Shown piece by piece: positions 32,640-41,310 of a stretch of 64,000 nucleotides of DNA. Source of the DNA: Monocercomonoides exilis (taxonomy: Eukaryota > Preaxostyla > Oxymonadida > Polymastigidae); the NCBI GenBank assembly GCA_001643675.2, contig LSRY02000021.1, forward strand, positions 1,343,047 to 1,407,046. Direction: 5' to 3'. The position numbers were made by a program, and so were the translations under genes. Numbering within the stretch: position 1 is the first letter of the stretch; each line of letters opens with the position of its first letter. Under the pieces are notes generated by a model. The model saw only the letters and a program-made list of their open reading frames with translations, did not search any database and was not told the origin of the DNA.

Positions 32640-35600
32640 TTATCTGCAAATCTCTTCGCCTCTTCTATTATCCTCATTCACATGCTTTCCTTCTTTTTCA
32701 TCTCCTTCCTCTCCATCAATCACACACAATCTAACTCTCATATCTTCATACTCACATATCCTCATCATCTTTCCTTTCTTGTTTGTGCTCCGACATTTCG
32801 CAAAAGGGTAGTTCAGCAAACTCAACCCCCTTTCAGTTCCATCCATCTTCATCAATCTTCCTTCAATATGTACTGAGAAATTCTCAAAATTCACTTCCTT
32901 CTTCTCCTCTCTATCTTTCCCATTATCTGCTCGTTTTCAAATCTTTCTTTCTCAACTCCCTTTTCTGCTTCCCTTAATTTCTTTCTCATTAGCACAACTA
33001 CTGCAACAATCACAAATAACAGAATCACACCAATCACAATACATTCAATAAAGGCAAATAAACTCCATTCAAATTTATTCTCTCCTTTTGACATTATTTC
33101 ATTTCCATTTCCCTTTGTTTCACTTGTATTCTTCAGAACAAATGGCTGTGCTGAAGAAGGAAATTCTGCATTCCCAAATAAAATTAACGCGCTCACCTCC
33201 ACATCATTTTCACGACTACTGATGAGATCTTTTCCCACACTCTCTTCAACCCCTTCAAATGCCTCTCCAAACACAAACTTGCACCTCTCCACAACACACT
33301 CATTCACAAACACCATCATGCTCCTCTCCTCTCCTCTGTCCCCCATCTTCCCCTCAAAATGGATTGTGGACTTTGCCTTCTTCACCGACTTCACATTCAA
33401 ATCTCCTATCTCACACCCTCCACAAATCATGCATTCTCCATTAATTAAAATCATATTTGCAACGCTTCTCTCAATATGTTTAAAACCACAACTTATGCTC
33501 TGGCACGGATAATTCTATGCTCCACACTGTCTGCTATCGCTTCCATTTACACTCACAAACACCTGAGCTGAGTGAAAGAATGTGATCAGCGGTATCAAAT
33601 CAATATCAACTTTCCCTTCTCCATTGCTCCCACACATCGAGTTCTTCCCCTTCAGTGCATCCTGCTCGAAGTCCAGCACAAACAGCGTTTTATTGATCTG
33701 TTTCCCAATCGAGTGGCACTTGATGAACACATCCTTCTCCACAAACGCCTCGTTCCCCCAAAACCTCACATTCTCCATCCTTATCCCAACAGGCCCAAGT
33801 GCACTGGTTCCACCCTCATTCGGGTCAAGTGCATCAACCATCATCCCTCCTCCTCTCCCCTTCACCCCAGAGCACGAACACATCCCCAGCGAACACCAAA
33901 CAACTCTCACTTCTGATTCTCCTCTCTTCAGACACACTTTCATCCCTCCTCCTTCCTCGCTCATTTCACTCCTGCAACTCGAAACCGAACACCCCTCCAA
34001 CACACACTCCATCGCACTCTCAAATGTATCCACACTCAGCATCCCTGCTCTGTTTTCTCCATTTGTGATGTTTGTGAACGAAGACCCATTCACTTTTATC
34101 ACCACATTTTCGTTGTTTGAATGACTGTTTTCCCCTCCATTCATCCCTCTTTTGGCTTTCATCCCATTCATCTGCTCATCCTCAAACATCGAAATCAGAC
34201 TTCTTTCCTTCACACCAACATTTGAGATGTTCATATCCTCCACAATCACCTCCCTTGTTGCTGTTGCACTGAAAGCGATGAACCCTTTCAATTTGTCAAC
34301 CGCATCCAACAAACACTCTTGAGCAATAACTCTGCCTCCATTCACTCTCATCACACAATATCCAAAACTCTCTGCCACCCCTCTCCCTGGGCCAAATGAA
34401 CAATCTGAAACTGACAATAATGTGTTTGTTCCAGAGGATTCAATCAACATTTCATGATGGGTGGTGATGCTGGGTTTGGTGAATGAAACATTCACAAACG
34501 ACAGACTCACATTCGATGAGATCATTGAACCATCATCCAAATCATTCCCATCTTCATCACTGATCGTCACACTTGTCCCTTTCTTTGTCCCTTCAACCTC
34601 CACTTTTGGTGATTCTTCAATTGATGAAGAAGAAGAAGAAAATGAAAATGATATGGAACGGCTCAGCAACCCTGAACCCCCAATCCAGATCTGGGATTCG
34701 CCTTTTCCAAGTATCGAATATCTCAGTGATATCAAGTGATCAATCGATAAACATGGTGCCTCGGAATACCCACACCCACTGAAGTCTCCTCCATTATCTT
34801 TCGAAACAAACCCATTCCCGCTCCAGTTATCCCACAAATACACAACCAATGGAATCACATATCCATCTCCTGTTGTCTTCCTCTCCCATCCACACAGCTC
34901 ATCCAAGGAATTCTTATCATTTGCACTCAATCCCCATTTCAGATGCTCCTCACTCACAATCTCTCTCAGATCCCATCCTGACACAAACAAATTCTTCCCT
35001 TTCCACCCATCACACCCCTCAAATTCCATCCCTTCAAGAACAAATGTTCCCATCTCATCTGCCAGCTTCACAAACATCTCTCCTCCCATTCCTCTTCCTC
35101 CTTCCTCAACATCCTCTCTTGGCACTTCGCATCCTGAATATTTCACTCCTTTCATTTCCAAACTCCCTCCCTTCCCCACTGATATCTTCATCCCTCCTCC
35201 TTTCATCCCACTTCCACCTGTACATATTGATGAAAAACTGCAGTTATTCACTACTGCGCTTCCTTCTGCTTGTATCTCTGCACCGATGCATCCTCCTCCT
35301 TCTCCGCTCCCACCTTCCACCGTCACTCCACTCACTCTGCCGTTCTTTATGTCCAACTTCTCTTCATTGGTTATTGCTATTGGTGATTTACCGTTCATCG
35401 TCAGCGTCACTCCACCCTCCATCACAAATTTATCAACAATCAGTTCTCCTTCATTAATCTTCAATCCCGGTTCAGATTCCTTGATTGATAAAATACATCC
35501 TCCACTTTCATTCAATGATTCCACTCGAACATTCACCAAATGGCAAACAGCTCCAGCATTGTTAATTGCAAAAATACTGTTTCCAACATTGCATGATTCA

Positions 35601-35992
35601 ATCGACAGATCATTCACTTCCACATTGCCTCCAATCACATCCACAAACACACAGTCAAATCCATTGTTCACTCTTGCTGCTGAATGGAATAAACATTCAC
35701 TAATAACCAACTCACCTTTTCTGTTCGAAATAATCGATTTGGCCGAGTTGCCAAACCCAGATGACAGTTGCAGTCTGATATTTGCCAATTTAAACCGAGC
35801 ATAATTTCCCATAAAATACTCCAGTTGACTTTCAATTGCCTCTTTAACATTCAATGTTGCTTTCGCATTCTCTTCTCCCATCTTCGTATCCTTTTTGATC
35901 TGATAATTGGTAACATTGAATGAATCTAGAATAATTGTTGATCCTTCAATTTGAATTGTTTTCATTCCAATCTCCTTTTTCATGTTTTCCAT
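32640..35992 (-). pseudogene. Surface beta-helix gene, cargo copy 2, with in-frame TAG and alternative C-terminus
   Basis: This is the mirror copy in the right inverted repeat. From ATG 35992 it encodes the same 825 residues and the same TAG (33515-33517), then the same membrane-spanning frame to 32897. At the repeat boundary the sequence changes: the left copy reads AAGGGAAAGTG where this one reads AAGGAAGTG. Here the frame of the RRRR segment reaches a TGA after one more Lys. A one-base shift would continue into an 84-codon frame (32640-32894, MNFENFSVHIEGRLMKM...), which looks like a natural cytoplasmic tail. So the two repeats end in different tails, and this one appears frameshifted as well. 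Confidence 0.75.
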
Positions 35993-36866
35993 CCGCTTCC
36001 GCGTTGTTTGGCATAGCTCATCCTCACATCTACAGCTCTCAACATCAGATCCACTAGAAAAGCTAAATCTATCTCATTCTTTATATTTTTAAAAACATAC
36101 AAACGACAAACTTTAATAAAGTCCATTGTTTTAATAACTCAATATAATATTGCATTGGGAAATTGAAGTTTATCTGGGTAAAAAGTTTCATTTAATAATG
36201 CAATGATCTTATCTAATTCAAAAAAAACATAGAAATATAAAAGAACAAGAAAATATATGAAATATTAAAGCAAAATAAATAATATTGTTATTTAAAGAGT
36301 CATTTATAACCTTTTGCGTTCCTTTGCGAACGTAAATGAACTAATATTAGGTAGTTTAGAATATTCAAGCAAAAAGGCACACTTTAATGTGACTGTGAAA
36401 AAAAGCTGTTTTCAATATAAAACAAGTGCACATATAATAATATGTTAAATTTTATATATAAAAATGAAATGATGGCAAACTATTGAGTTCTATTTCATCT
36501 TAAACAGCATATTCAACTTTTCTAGACATAAAAAATTTTATTGTGGGTTAGATCAAAGATATTTAATAAAAAAATTTTTTATGACCATTATTGTTAATGA
36601 TGAAAATTAACAAATAAAATATATTTATATTATAATAAAAACACATTGGATGTCCAAAAATCACATTTTCTTTTAAATTTGAATATTTTTCTTTGAAATT
36701 CATATTTTTATGGGTCATTTTTCAAAAATCATTTTTTTCAACAAGAAAAATTTTTTTCGAAAAATCGGTCCATAAAAAGTTTTTAAATAATTATTACCTA
36801 TTTATTCATCATAATTTTAATGCCTAAAAACGCAATTTGCAAAAGGAGCGCATTTAGACCTATGCC
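32897..36866. repeat. Merlin right terminal inverted repeat
   Basis: Reverse complement of 26255-30224, same length (3,970 bp), with at least three substitutions close to the outer end. Such identity means very recent origin or ongoing homogenisation between the arms. Confidence 0.92.
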
Positions 36867-36874
36867 CTCATAGA

Positions 36875-36950
36875 TGCAGAAGAAGCGCTCCAACGTAAAC
36901 TGGCTTTATCCGGGACAACTTTAAAAGATGAACACGTGGGGTTGATATAA
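36875..36950 (+). pseudogene. DIRS tyrosine recombinase fragment, 3' continuation
   Basis: Removing the Merlin element and one CTCATAGA joins the frame ending ...KHPNPLI at 26254 to DAEEALQRKLALSG here. The joined frame stays open until TAA at 36948-36950. This continuity supports the insertion model. Downstream sequence to 37700 is too decayed to show the catalytic Tyr box. Confidence 0.5.
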
Positions 36951-37792
36951 AAGAAGGTGAACCTGCAAATATGCAGAGAATAGAAGAAGAGTTAGTGGCT
37001 ATCCTGAGAGAGAAGGAAACACACAATACTTTGACCGTGTTCTCGATTCGATATAAAGTAACAATTCACATATCAAGACGAAAAGGAACGGATTAGAAAG
37101 CGAGCAACATGCACGCAAGAGGGGAGCCAGGATCAAGAGTGGACCAATAAATTTAAGACATTTAACTAGTTCAAGATATGCAATGGATCCGTTTGACGAT
37201 CGACTTCCAAGAACCCCCTCATGGAGATGATGATAAGTTGGATATAAATAGAGAAGGGAAGGATATGAGAATCGAGAAAACAAATTCAGAGATGAAAGAT
37301 TGCACTGAAAAGACATCAGAAGCAGGGTGAGAAAAAGGTATGAGGAAGGAGAAATCGGTTAAAGAAACGAGATTTATTGCTTTGAGAAGAGAGAAGGCAA
37401 AGAGAAATAGTTTTGTCATAGAACTCCTCATCCCGACCACCCTAGCGTCGGAGAACACCCCTCATAATACACAGCAGCGTTTGCGAGCTGACTGGAGGCA
37501 AACACGCTGCACCACAGAGAAAGATGTTCATAGACAGAAGGAAACGTGGAGTGAGTCATTCAAGATAAATGATAAAGAACTCATTCGAACAGAATTCTCG
37601 AAAATGAATGTCTCAGAAGCACGCCGAGAAAGAAAGGGAGTGGAGCCAGTGGCCGCACCTTCATCCGCAGGCTCTCAACTCATCCGCCGCACGATGACGT
37701 GCTAGGCAGGAGGGTTTAAGATCATTACCGATAAATAAATAAATAAATATTAATTAATAAAAATTAGCATGAAAATATCAAAAAAGGGCTTT

Positions 37793-37892
37793 CAAGACTC
37801 ATAATTGAGGAGCAAACCTGCTCCTTGCGTTCGTAGATTCGCTCTATTGTGAATTGATAGAACGCAGTGAGACAGGTTTGCTCCGAGATAAT
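37793..37892. repeat. DIRS internal complementary region
   Basis: 37793-37853 is the reverse complement of 22871-22931 (a few mismatches). 37854-37892 is the exact reverse complement of 38509-38547. The two halves meet at CTCTATTGTGAA/TTGATAGAACG, reproducing the joined ends of a circular intermediate. Confidence 0.88.
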
Positions 37893-38117
37893 ACAAATGC
37901 GGATGGAGAGACTCAAAGCGGCTGGATGCGAAAGAGAGAAACATATCAGGAGGAATATGACGAGAAAAAGGGCGAGATATAAAAGGATAGAGAAATAGAT
38001 CAACCGCCTGAAGATATTTATGTGCACCTAGAACCTGTTCAGAGAAACAGTGAAGGAATAAAAAGTTGGAATAAGGATCCTACTCCTTTTATTAGTATCG
38101 AACAAATGCAGAGAGAA

Positions 38118-38390
38118 GAGTCAGACTGACCCACACAGTGCGCGGTGGGTGGATTAGCTCTGCTGGATCAGTAGAAGAACGGGAGGCAGAGCACATCACA
38201 TGCAGTTTTCTTTTCCACGCCTCGCGAAAGCGAGAGTGGTTTTTCTTTCTGCTCCAAGATTACTCGCCTCACCGGATCCCTGCACGGCCTGCAGGTGAGA
38301 GCTCCGAGGGGCAATGTCCCCTGCCCTCTGGTCTTCGTGACCAAGGCAAAAAGGCGAAGTCGGCGGTGAAGTGAAGCGGACAATTCATAG
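38118..38390. ncRNA. GC-rich hairpin-dense segment, candidate structured RNA
   Basis: An isolated GC-rich block lies between the DIRS internal complementary region and right end. On the plus strand it shows stacked foldbacks: 38215-38239 with a GAAA loop, 38268-38273 pairing with 38294-38299 (CTCACC/GGTGAG) enclosing an inner CTGCA...TGCAG stem, 38307-38322 (AGGGG/TCCCCT), and 38330-38342 (GGTC/GACC around a UUCG-like loop). The 78-codon frame across it has no recognisable domain. I cannot match it to SRP, RNase P, snRNA or rRNA by eye. It may be an RNA gene carried along, a structured part of the retroelement RNA, or chance. Confidence 0.25.
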
Positions 38391-38460
38391 AACACTTTTT
38401 ATTATTTTACATGTTATTGTCTATATTTTCATCTCGCCCTTTTTTCCACGTCATATTTAG

Positions 38461-38547
38461 GAGAGCGAAGTTCTCACTTAAACCGCCCACAAATCGTGAT
38501 CAAGACTCATTATCTCGGAGCAAACCTGTCTCACTGCGTTCTATCAA
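38461..38547. repeat. DIRS right terminal repeat
   Basis: Ends CTGCGTTCTATCAA. Contains the motif CGTGATCAAGACTCA shared in inverted orientation with the left end at about 22922-22938. Its last 39 bases form half of the internal complementary region. Confidence 0.8.
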
Positions 38548-39033
38548 AACAAAAAAGATTTGAAATTGTATATGATAATTATGAATGATTCATGGTCCAG
38601 TAGCTAAAAACTGACAGAAAAAGAGAGTCGATTAAAAACGAGCAAAACAAATGTACAAAAATAAATTAAAAATTCTCAAGATCTTCATCAAAAACAAAAA
38701 TTGACAAAAAAATCTTTTTGTATGAACATTTAATACGTGCTCAAACCTGGTGCAATATGCTTTTTTTGTTTTTAGTTTTTATTTAGTGAGATACGCCAAT
38801 AAAAAAAATGTCCGGATTAAAAAACCACCCTAGAATATTTTTTCAATTGCAAAAAATTTTAGAAAATACTGTGTGGAACAAAATTCATAATGCAAAAAAT
38901 AACTTCCCACATCTGAATGAAAGAATTGTTGCTAAGAATAATTTTTTTTGCATTTATATTTTAAAAGTTTTTATTTTTAAGAATCAAAGGTGAAAAAAAC
39001 AGACTTTCATAAATAGCAAACGTTTGAATAATA

Positions 39034-41229
39034 TTAATGCAGTTTTGTTTGCATTTGATCAAACATAATTGAAAATGGGAAAAGTGACTTTGTATAAGTG
39101 GCTTTATCTGGAGAAGAATTTAAAGAGTCATTGCAAAACGAAGAGATAAATGATGAAGAGCTTAAAAAAGAAAATGGAAATAATAATTCACCATGATTTA
39201 TTGAAGTTGCAGAATTCGTAAGAAAGTTCGGAATGTCTCTTGCATGATTTGAATAAACTGGAACACTTTGTTGAGAGAAACTTGATTGTTCTTCATCCAT
39301 AATTTGTTGATTCCTTTCGTGAATTGGATCAATCAAGTTGTCTTCTTTGTCTTTTTGAGAATATTCTTTGATAGAATTACAGAGATGTGTTTGCTTGATG
39401 TCCATTTGATGATTTGATAAATATAGCCGGCAAGTTTCCTCGGCAATAGCTGCTATTTGCTCTGGTGACGAGAATGAAAAAAGTTCCTTGAGATGAAAAG
39501 CCGAACTGCAATCTTCAACTATCGATAAATAGAAAGGAGGCGTCAAAAGTGTGGAAAAAAGGTGGGAAGTTATCGTATACAATTCATCATCATCATCTTC
39601 TTCTTCTTCTTCAATCGCAGAAATCTCTCTTTCTAAAGTTGAATTTTCATCTTTGAGATGTGCTTTTGTTCTTCTGATGCTTTTTAAACATGGAATTTGT
39701 ACAAGTGAAGCGAACGAGAAAACTGAATAGCTGTCACAAGAAGGTTCTAATGGAGATGGATCCTCTTTCTTTGAGGACTGCAACCCATCAGAAGCAAATG
39801 CCAAAATAGAAATCACTTCATCAATTAAAATAGGCTGACAACAAAGAAACACAGATAAGTGCGGATTCGATAAACTTTCCATTTTCACATCTTTCTTCAA
39901 CAACAAACAACATCTTTTTAAAAAGCAGTCGGAAAAAAGACCTGAATATCTTGTAAATAAGCCACATTCAGCCAAGATGCAAAGCGTCGATAACGAAATA
40001 AACACAATCTGGCGTACTGAATTTTTCTGAGTGGAATCTGCTTTCTCTGTCTGTAAGTATGAGAAGTGAGCAACGATGTCCTCGTTTATCAGCTCTTTCC
40101 ATTTTTCTTCATTGAGCGATCCATCATTTAACGAAATGGATTCTAACGAAGGGTGCGAAAGCATGAACGTAAATATTCCAAATGAATAACTTTTGCTTGT
40201 TGAAGAGTCTGACATTATAACCTCACACATAACTCTCGCGAGTTCATTCTCTTTGGAGTCATCACAGATGATAACATTTAAATCACTTGCTGCAGATGAA
40301 AAAATGAATTTTGCTGGCATACATAAGAAAGGATAAAAGTTATTTGTTCCAATATCTTTTTCATTCTTTTGATCTTTCTGCTCTTTTGTTCCTTCGGTTT
40401 GGCATCGACAAATTTCCGGGATTTCAATATCCATATCCACGGAACTTTTTGAGTAATTCGAAGCTATTTGAATTGAAGCGCCATCAATTTCAGATGTTAA
40501 TAACATTTGAAAAAATATAACGTTTTCAAGTCTATCCAAAATCATTTTCAACTGATCGCAAATTATTATTGGTTGATTCATTGCATCGCTGAGCATTGAA
40601 TATGACAAAATAGATAACGGTAATGACGATAAACGTTGGCTAATCAAGATGTCATGCTTTTGAAGAGAATGATCTTCGGAAAATCGTTTTAATGGTGAAT
40701 ATGGCGTTGCTATTACAACAAATTGTTTATAAATCGGCAAATGATCGATAATAGAATGCATGATGTCAAACGAATCAGAAGAGCCGTTGAGAATGCGTTC
40801 CGGGTCAACAATAATTATGCGCTTAAGATGCTTGGGTTGTAGTTTAGAAGCAGAAAGAAGATTGTTTATCTGCTTTGGTTGTCCAACAACGACGTGACAC
40901 CAGGGAATTGATTTTACACAATTATGCAACGAGAAATTATCAAGGAAAAGCTCGCAACGATATCCCATTCGAGGGTCTGATTCTGGAAGCAATTCCAATT
41001 GTCCTTTTTCATTTCTTGATGGTATAGGAGGGGGATTTCCTTCAGCAAGAAATGCGCCTCCGCTTTTTATAATCGCTTGCTGTATAAAAACGCATTCATC
41101 AGGTCCTGGAGCAAGAACAAGAGCTTGAGAATAAAAATCGTTTGGCTCAATATTTAGTGATTTAAAAGATAGTATTTGTTCGATTTCTTGTAAAGAAATT
41201 AAAAAACAATCAGAAAACATAGAATTCAT
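39034..41229 (-). CDS. Degenerate DEAD-box helicase-like protein
   Basis: 731 residues from ATG 41229 to TAA. Near the N-terminus the order of segments matches the first RecA domain of DEAD-box helicases: ALVLAPGPDECVFIQQ (motif Ia, normally LAPTRELAxQ), CHVVVGQPKQINNLL (motif Ib, normally GTPGRLxDLL), LKRIIIVDPERIL (motif II, normally LVLDEADRLL) and FVVIATPYSP (motif III, normally SAT). DEAD is thus replaced by DPER, and no Walker A loop is visible in the roughly 35 residues before motif Ia. The remainder is long, Ser-rich and acidic (for example an EEEEEDDDDE run) and does not show motif VI. It is probably a non-catalytic relative, or the 5' exon with motif I was missed. Starts 81 bases from the divergent importin-alpha-like gene. 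Confidence 0.55.
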   Translation of the reverse strand: MNSMFSDCFLISLQEIEQILSFKSLNIEPNDFYSQALVLAPGPDECVFIQQAIIKSGGAFLAEGNPPPIPSRNEKGQLELLPESDPRMGYRCELFLDNFSLHNCVKSIPWCHVVVGQPKQINNLLSASKLQPKHLKRIIIVDPERILNGSSDSFDIMHSIIDHLPIYKQFVVIATPYSPLKRFSEDHSLQKHDILISQRLSSLPLSILSYSMLSDAMNQPIIICDQLKMILDRLENVIFFQMLLTSEIDGASIQIASNYSKSSVDMDIEIPEICRCQTEGTKEQKDQKNEKDIGTNNFYPFLCMPAKFIFSSAASDLNVIICDDSKENELARVMCEVIMSDSSTSKSYSFGIFTFMLSHPSLESISLNDGSLNEEKWKELINEDIVAHFSYLQTEKADSTQKNSVRQIVFISLSTLCILAECGLFTRYSGLFSDCFLKRCCLLLKKDVKMESLSNPHLSVFLCCQPILIDEVISILAFASDGLQSSKKEDPSPLEPSCDSYSVFSFASLVQIPCLKSIRRTKAHLKDENSTLEREISAIEEEEEDDDDELYTITSHLFSTLLTPPFYLSIVEDCSSAFHLKELFSFSSPEQIAAIAEETCRLYLSNHQMDIKQTHLCNSIKEYSQKDKEDNLIDPIHERNQQIMDEEQSSFSQQSVPVYSNHARDIPNFLTNSATSINHGELLFPFSFLSSSSFISSFCNDSLNSSPDKATYTKSLFPFSIMFDQMQTKLH

Positions 41230-41310
41230 TTGCCTTGGACGTCAGGTAAAAACGCTATTTTTCAGATTCTTTCCATCTGATCAACGAAAAAGTAATAAAA
41301 TAACTGATGG
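41230..41310. promoter_or_regulatory. Compact bidirectional promoter region
   Basis: Only 81 bases separate the starts of the two divergent genes (41229 minus, 41311 plus). The spacer is AT-rich and contains TAATAAAATAACTG just before the plus-strand ATG. Shared regulation is inferred from spacing alone. Confidence 0.4.

Larger units (their letters stand above)
26255..36866. mobile_element. Merlin-type DNA transposon with 3.97-kb terminal inverted repeats carrying surface genes
   Basis: Both ends begin GGCATAGGTCTAAATGCGCTCC in inverted orientation. The 8-bp duplication CTCATAGA flanks it (26247-26254 and 36867-36874), the size expected for Merlin elements. The inverted repeats cover 26255-30224 and 32897-36866 (3,970 bp each) with only a few substitutions, seen near the outer ends (positions equivalent to about 26367 and 26410). 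The unique centre (30225-32896) encodes a DDE transposase of the ISXO2/Merlin type (31201-32244) and an adjoining acidic frame (30529-31188). Each repeat contains a related surface-protein gene. The element sits inside the recombinase frame of the DIRS copy, so it is the youngest layer of the nest. Confidence 0.9.
22871..38547 (+). mobile_element. DIRS-type tyrosine-recombinase retrotransposon, decayed and split
   Basis: The decisive evidence is structural. An internal complementary region at 37793-37892 consists of the reverse complement of the left end (22871-22931) joined directly to the reverse complement of the right end (38509-38547), the DIRS signature of a circular junction. The junction position (37853/37854) fixes both ends, and removing 22871-38547 rejoins the host element without a target duplication, as expected for recombinase insertion. 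Recognisable remnants are the RT thumb and RNase H (24601-25539) and a tyrosine-recombinase-like frame (26004-26254, continued at 36875). Without the Merlin guest the element is about 5.1 kb, normal for DIRS. 22975-24600 is too decayed to identify gag or the RT fingers/palm. The frame 37340-37705 is unrecognised. Confidence 0.85.
22172..38828. mobile_element. Outer host element: long-TIR foldback element with TA duplication, split by DIRS insertion
   Basis: The left end GGGTGGTTTTTTTAACC (22172) and right end ...AAAAAACCACCC (38828) are inverted. Each is followed outward by TA (22170-22171, 38829-38830). The inverted arms are about 360 bases: left 22172 to about 22533; right arm about 22812-22870 continued at 38548-38828. 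The unoccupied right arm is predicted by the reverse complement of the left arm (AATAAGAAAA joined to AACAAAAAAG), exactly what remains on either side of the DIRS element. One arm has a small extra T-rich insertion near the tip. A TA duplication suggests Tc1/mariner-type mobilisation; no transposase is seen, so it is a MITE-like element of about 980 bases without its guest. Confidence 0.8.

Noticed and set aside
38138-38374. 78-codon frame in the GC-rich block
   Set aside because: No recognisable domain; the hairpin-dense structure makes an RNA or chance explanation more likely.
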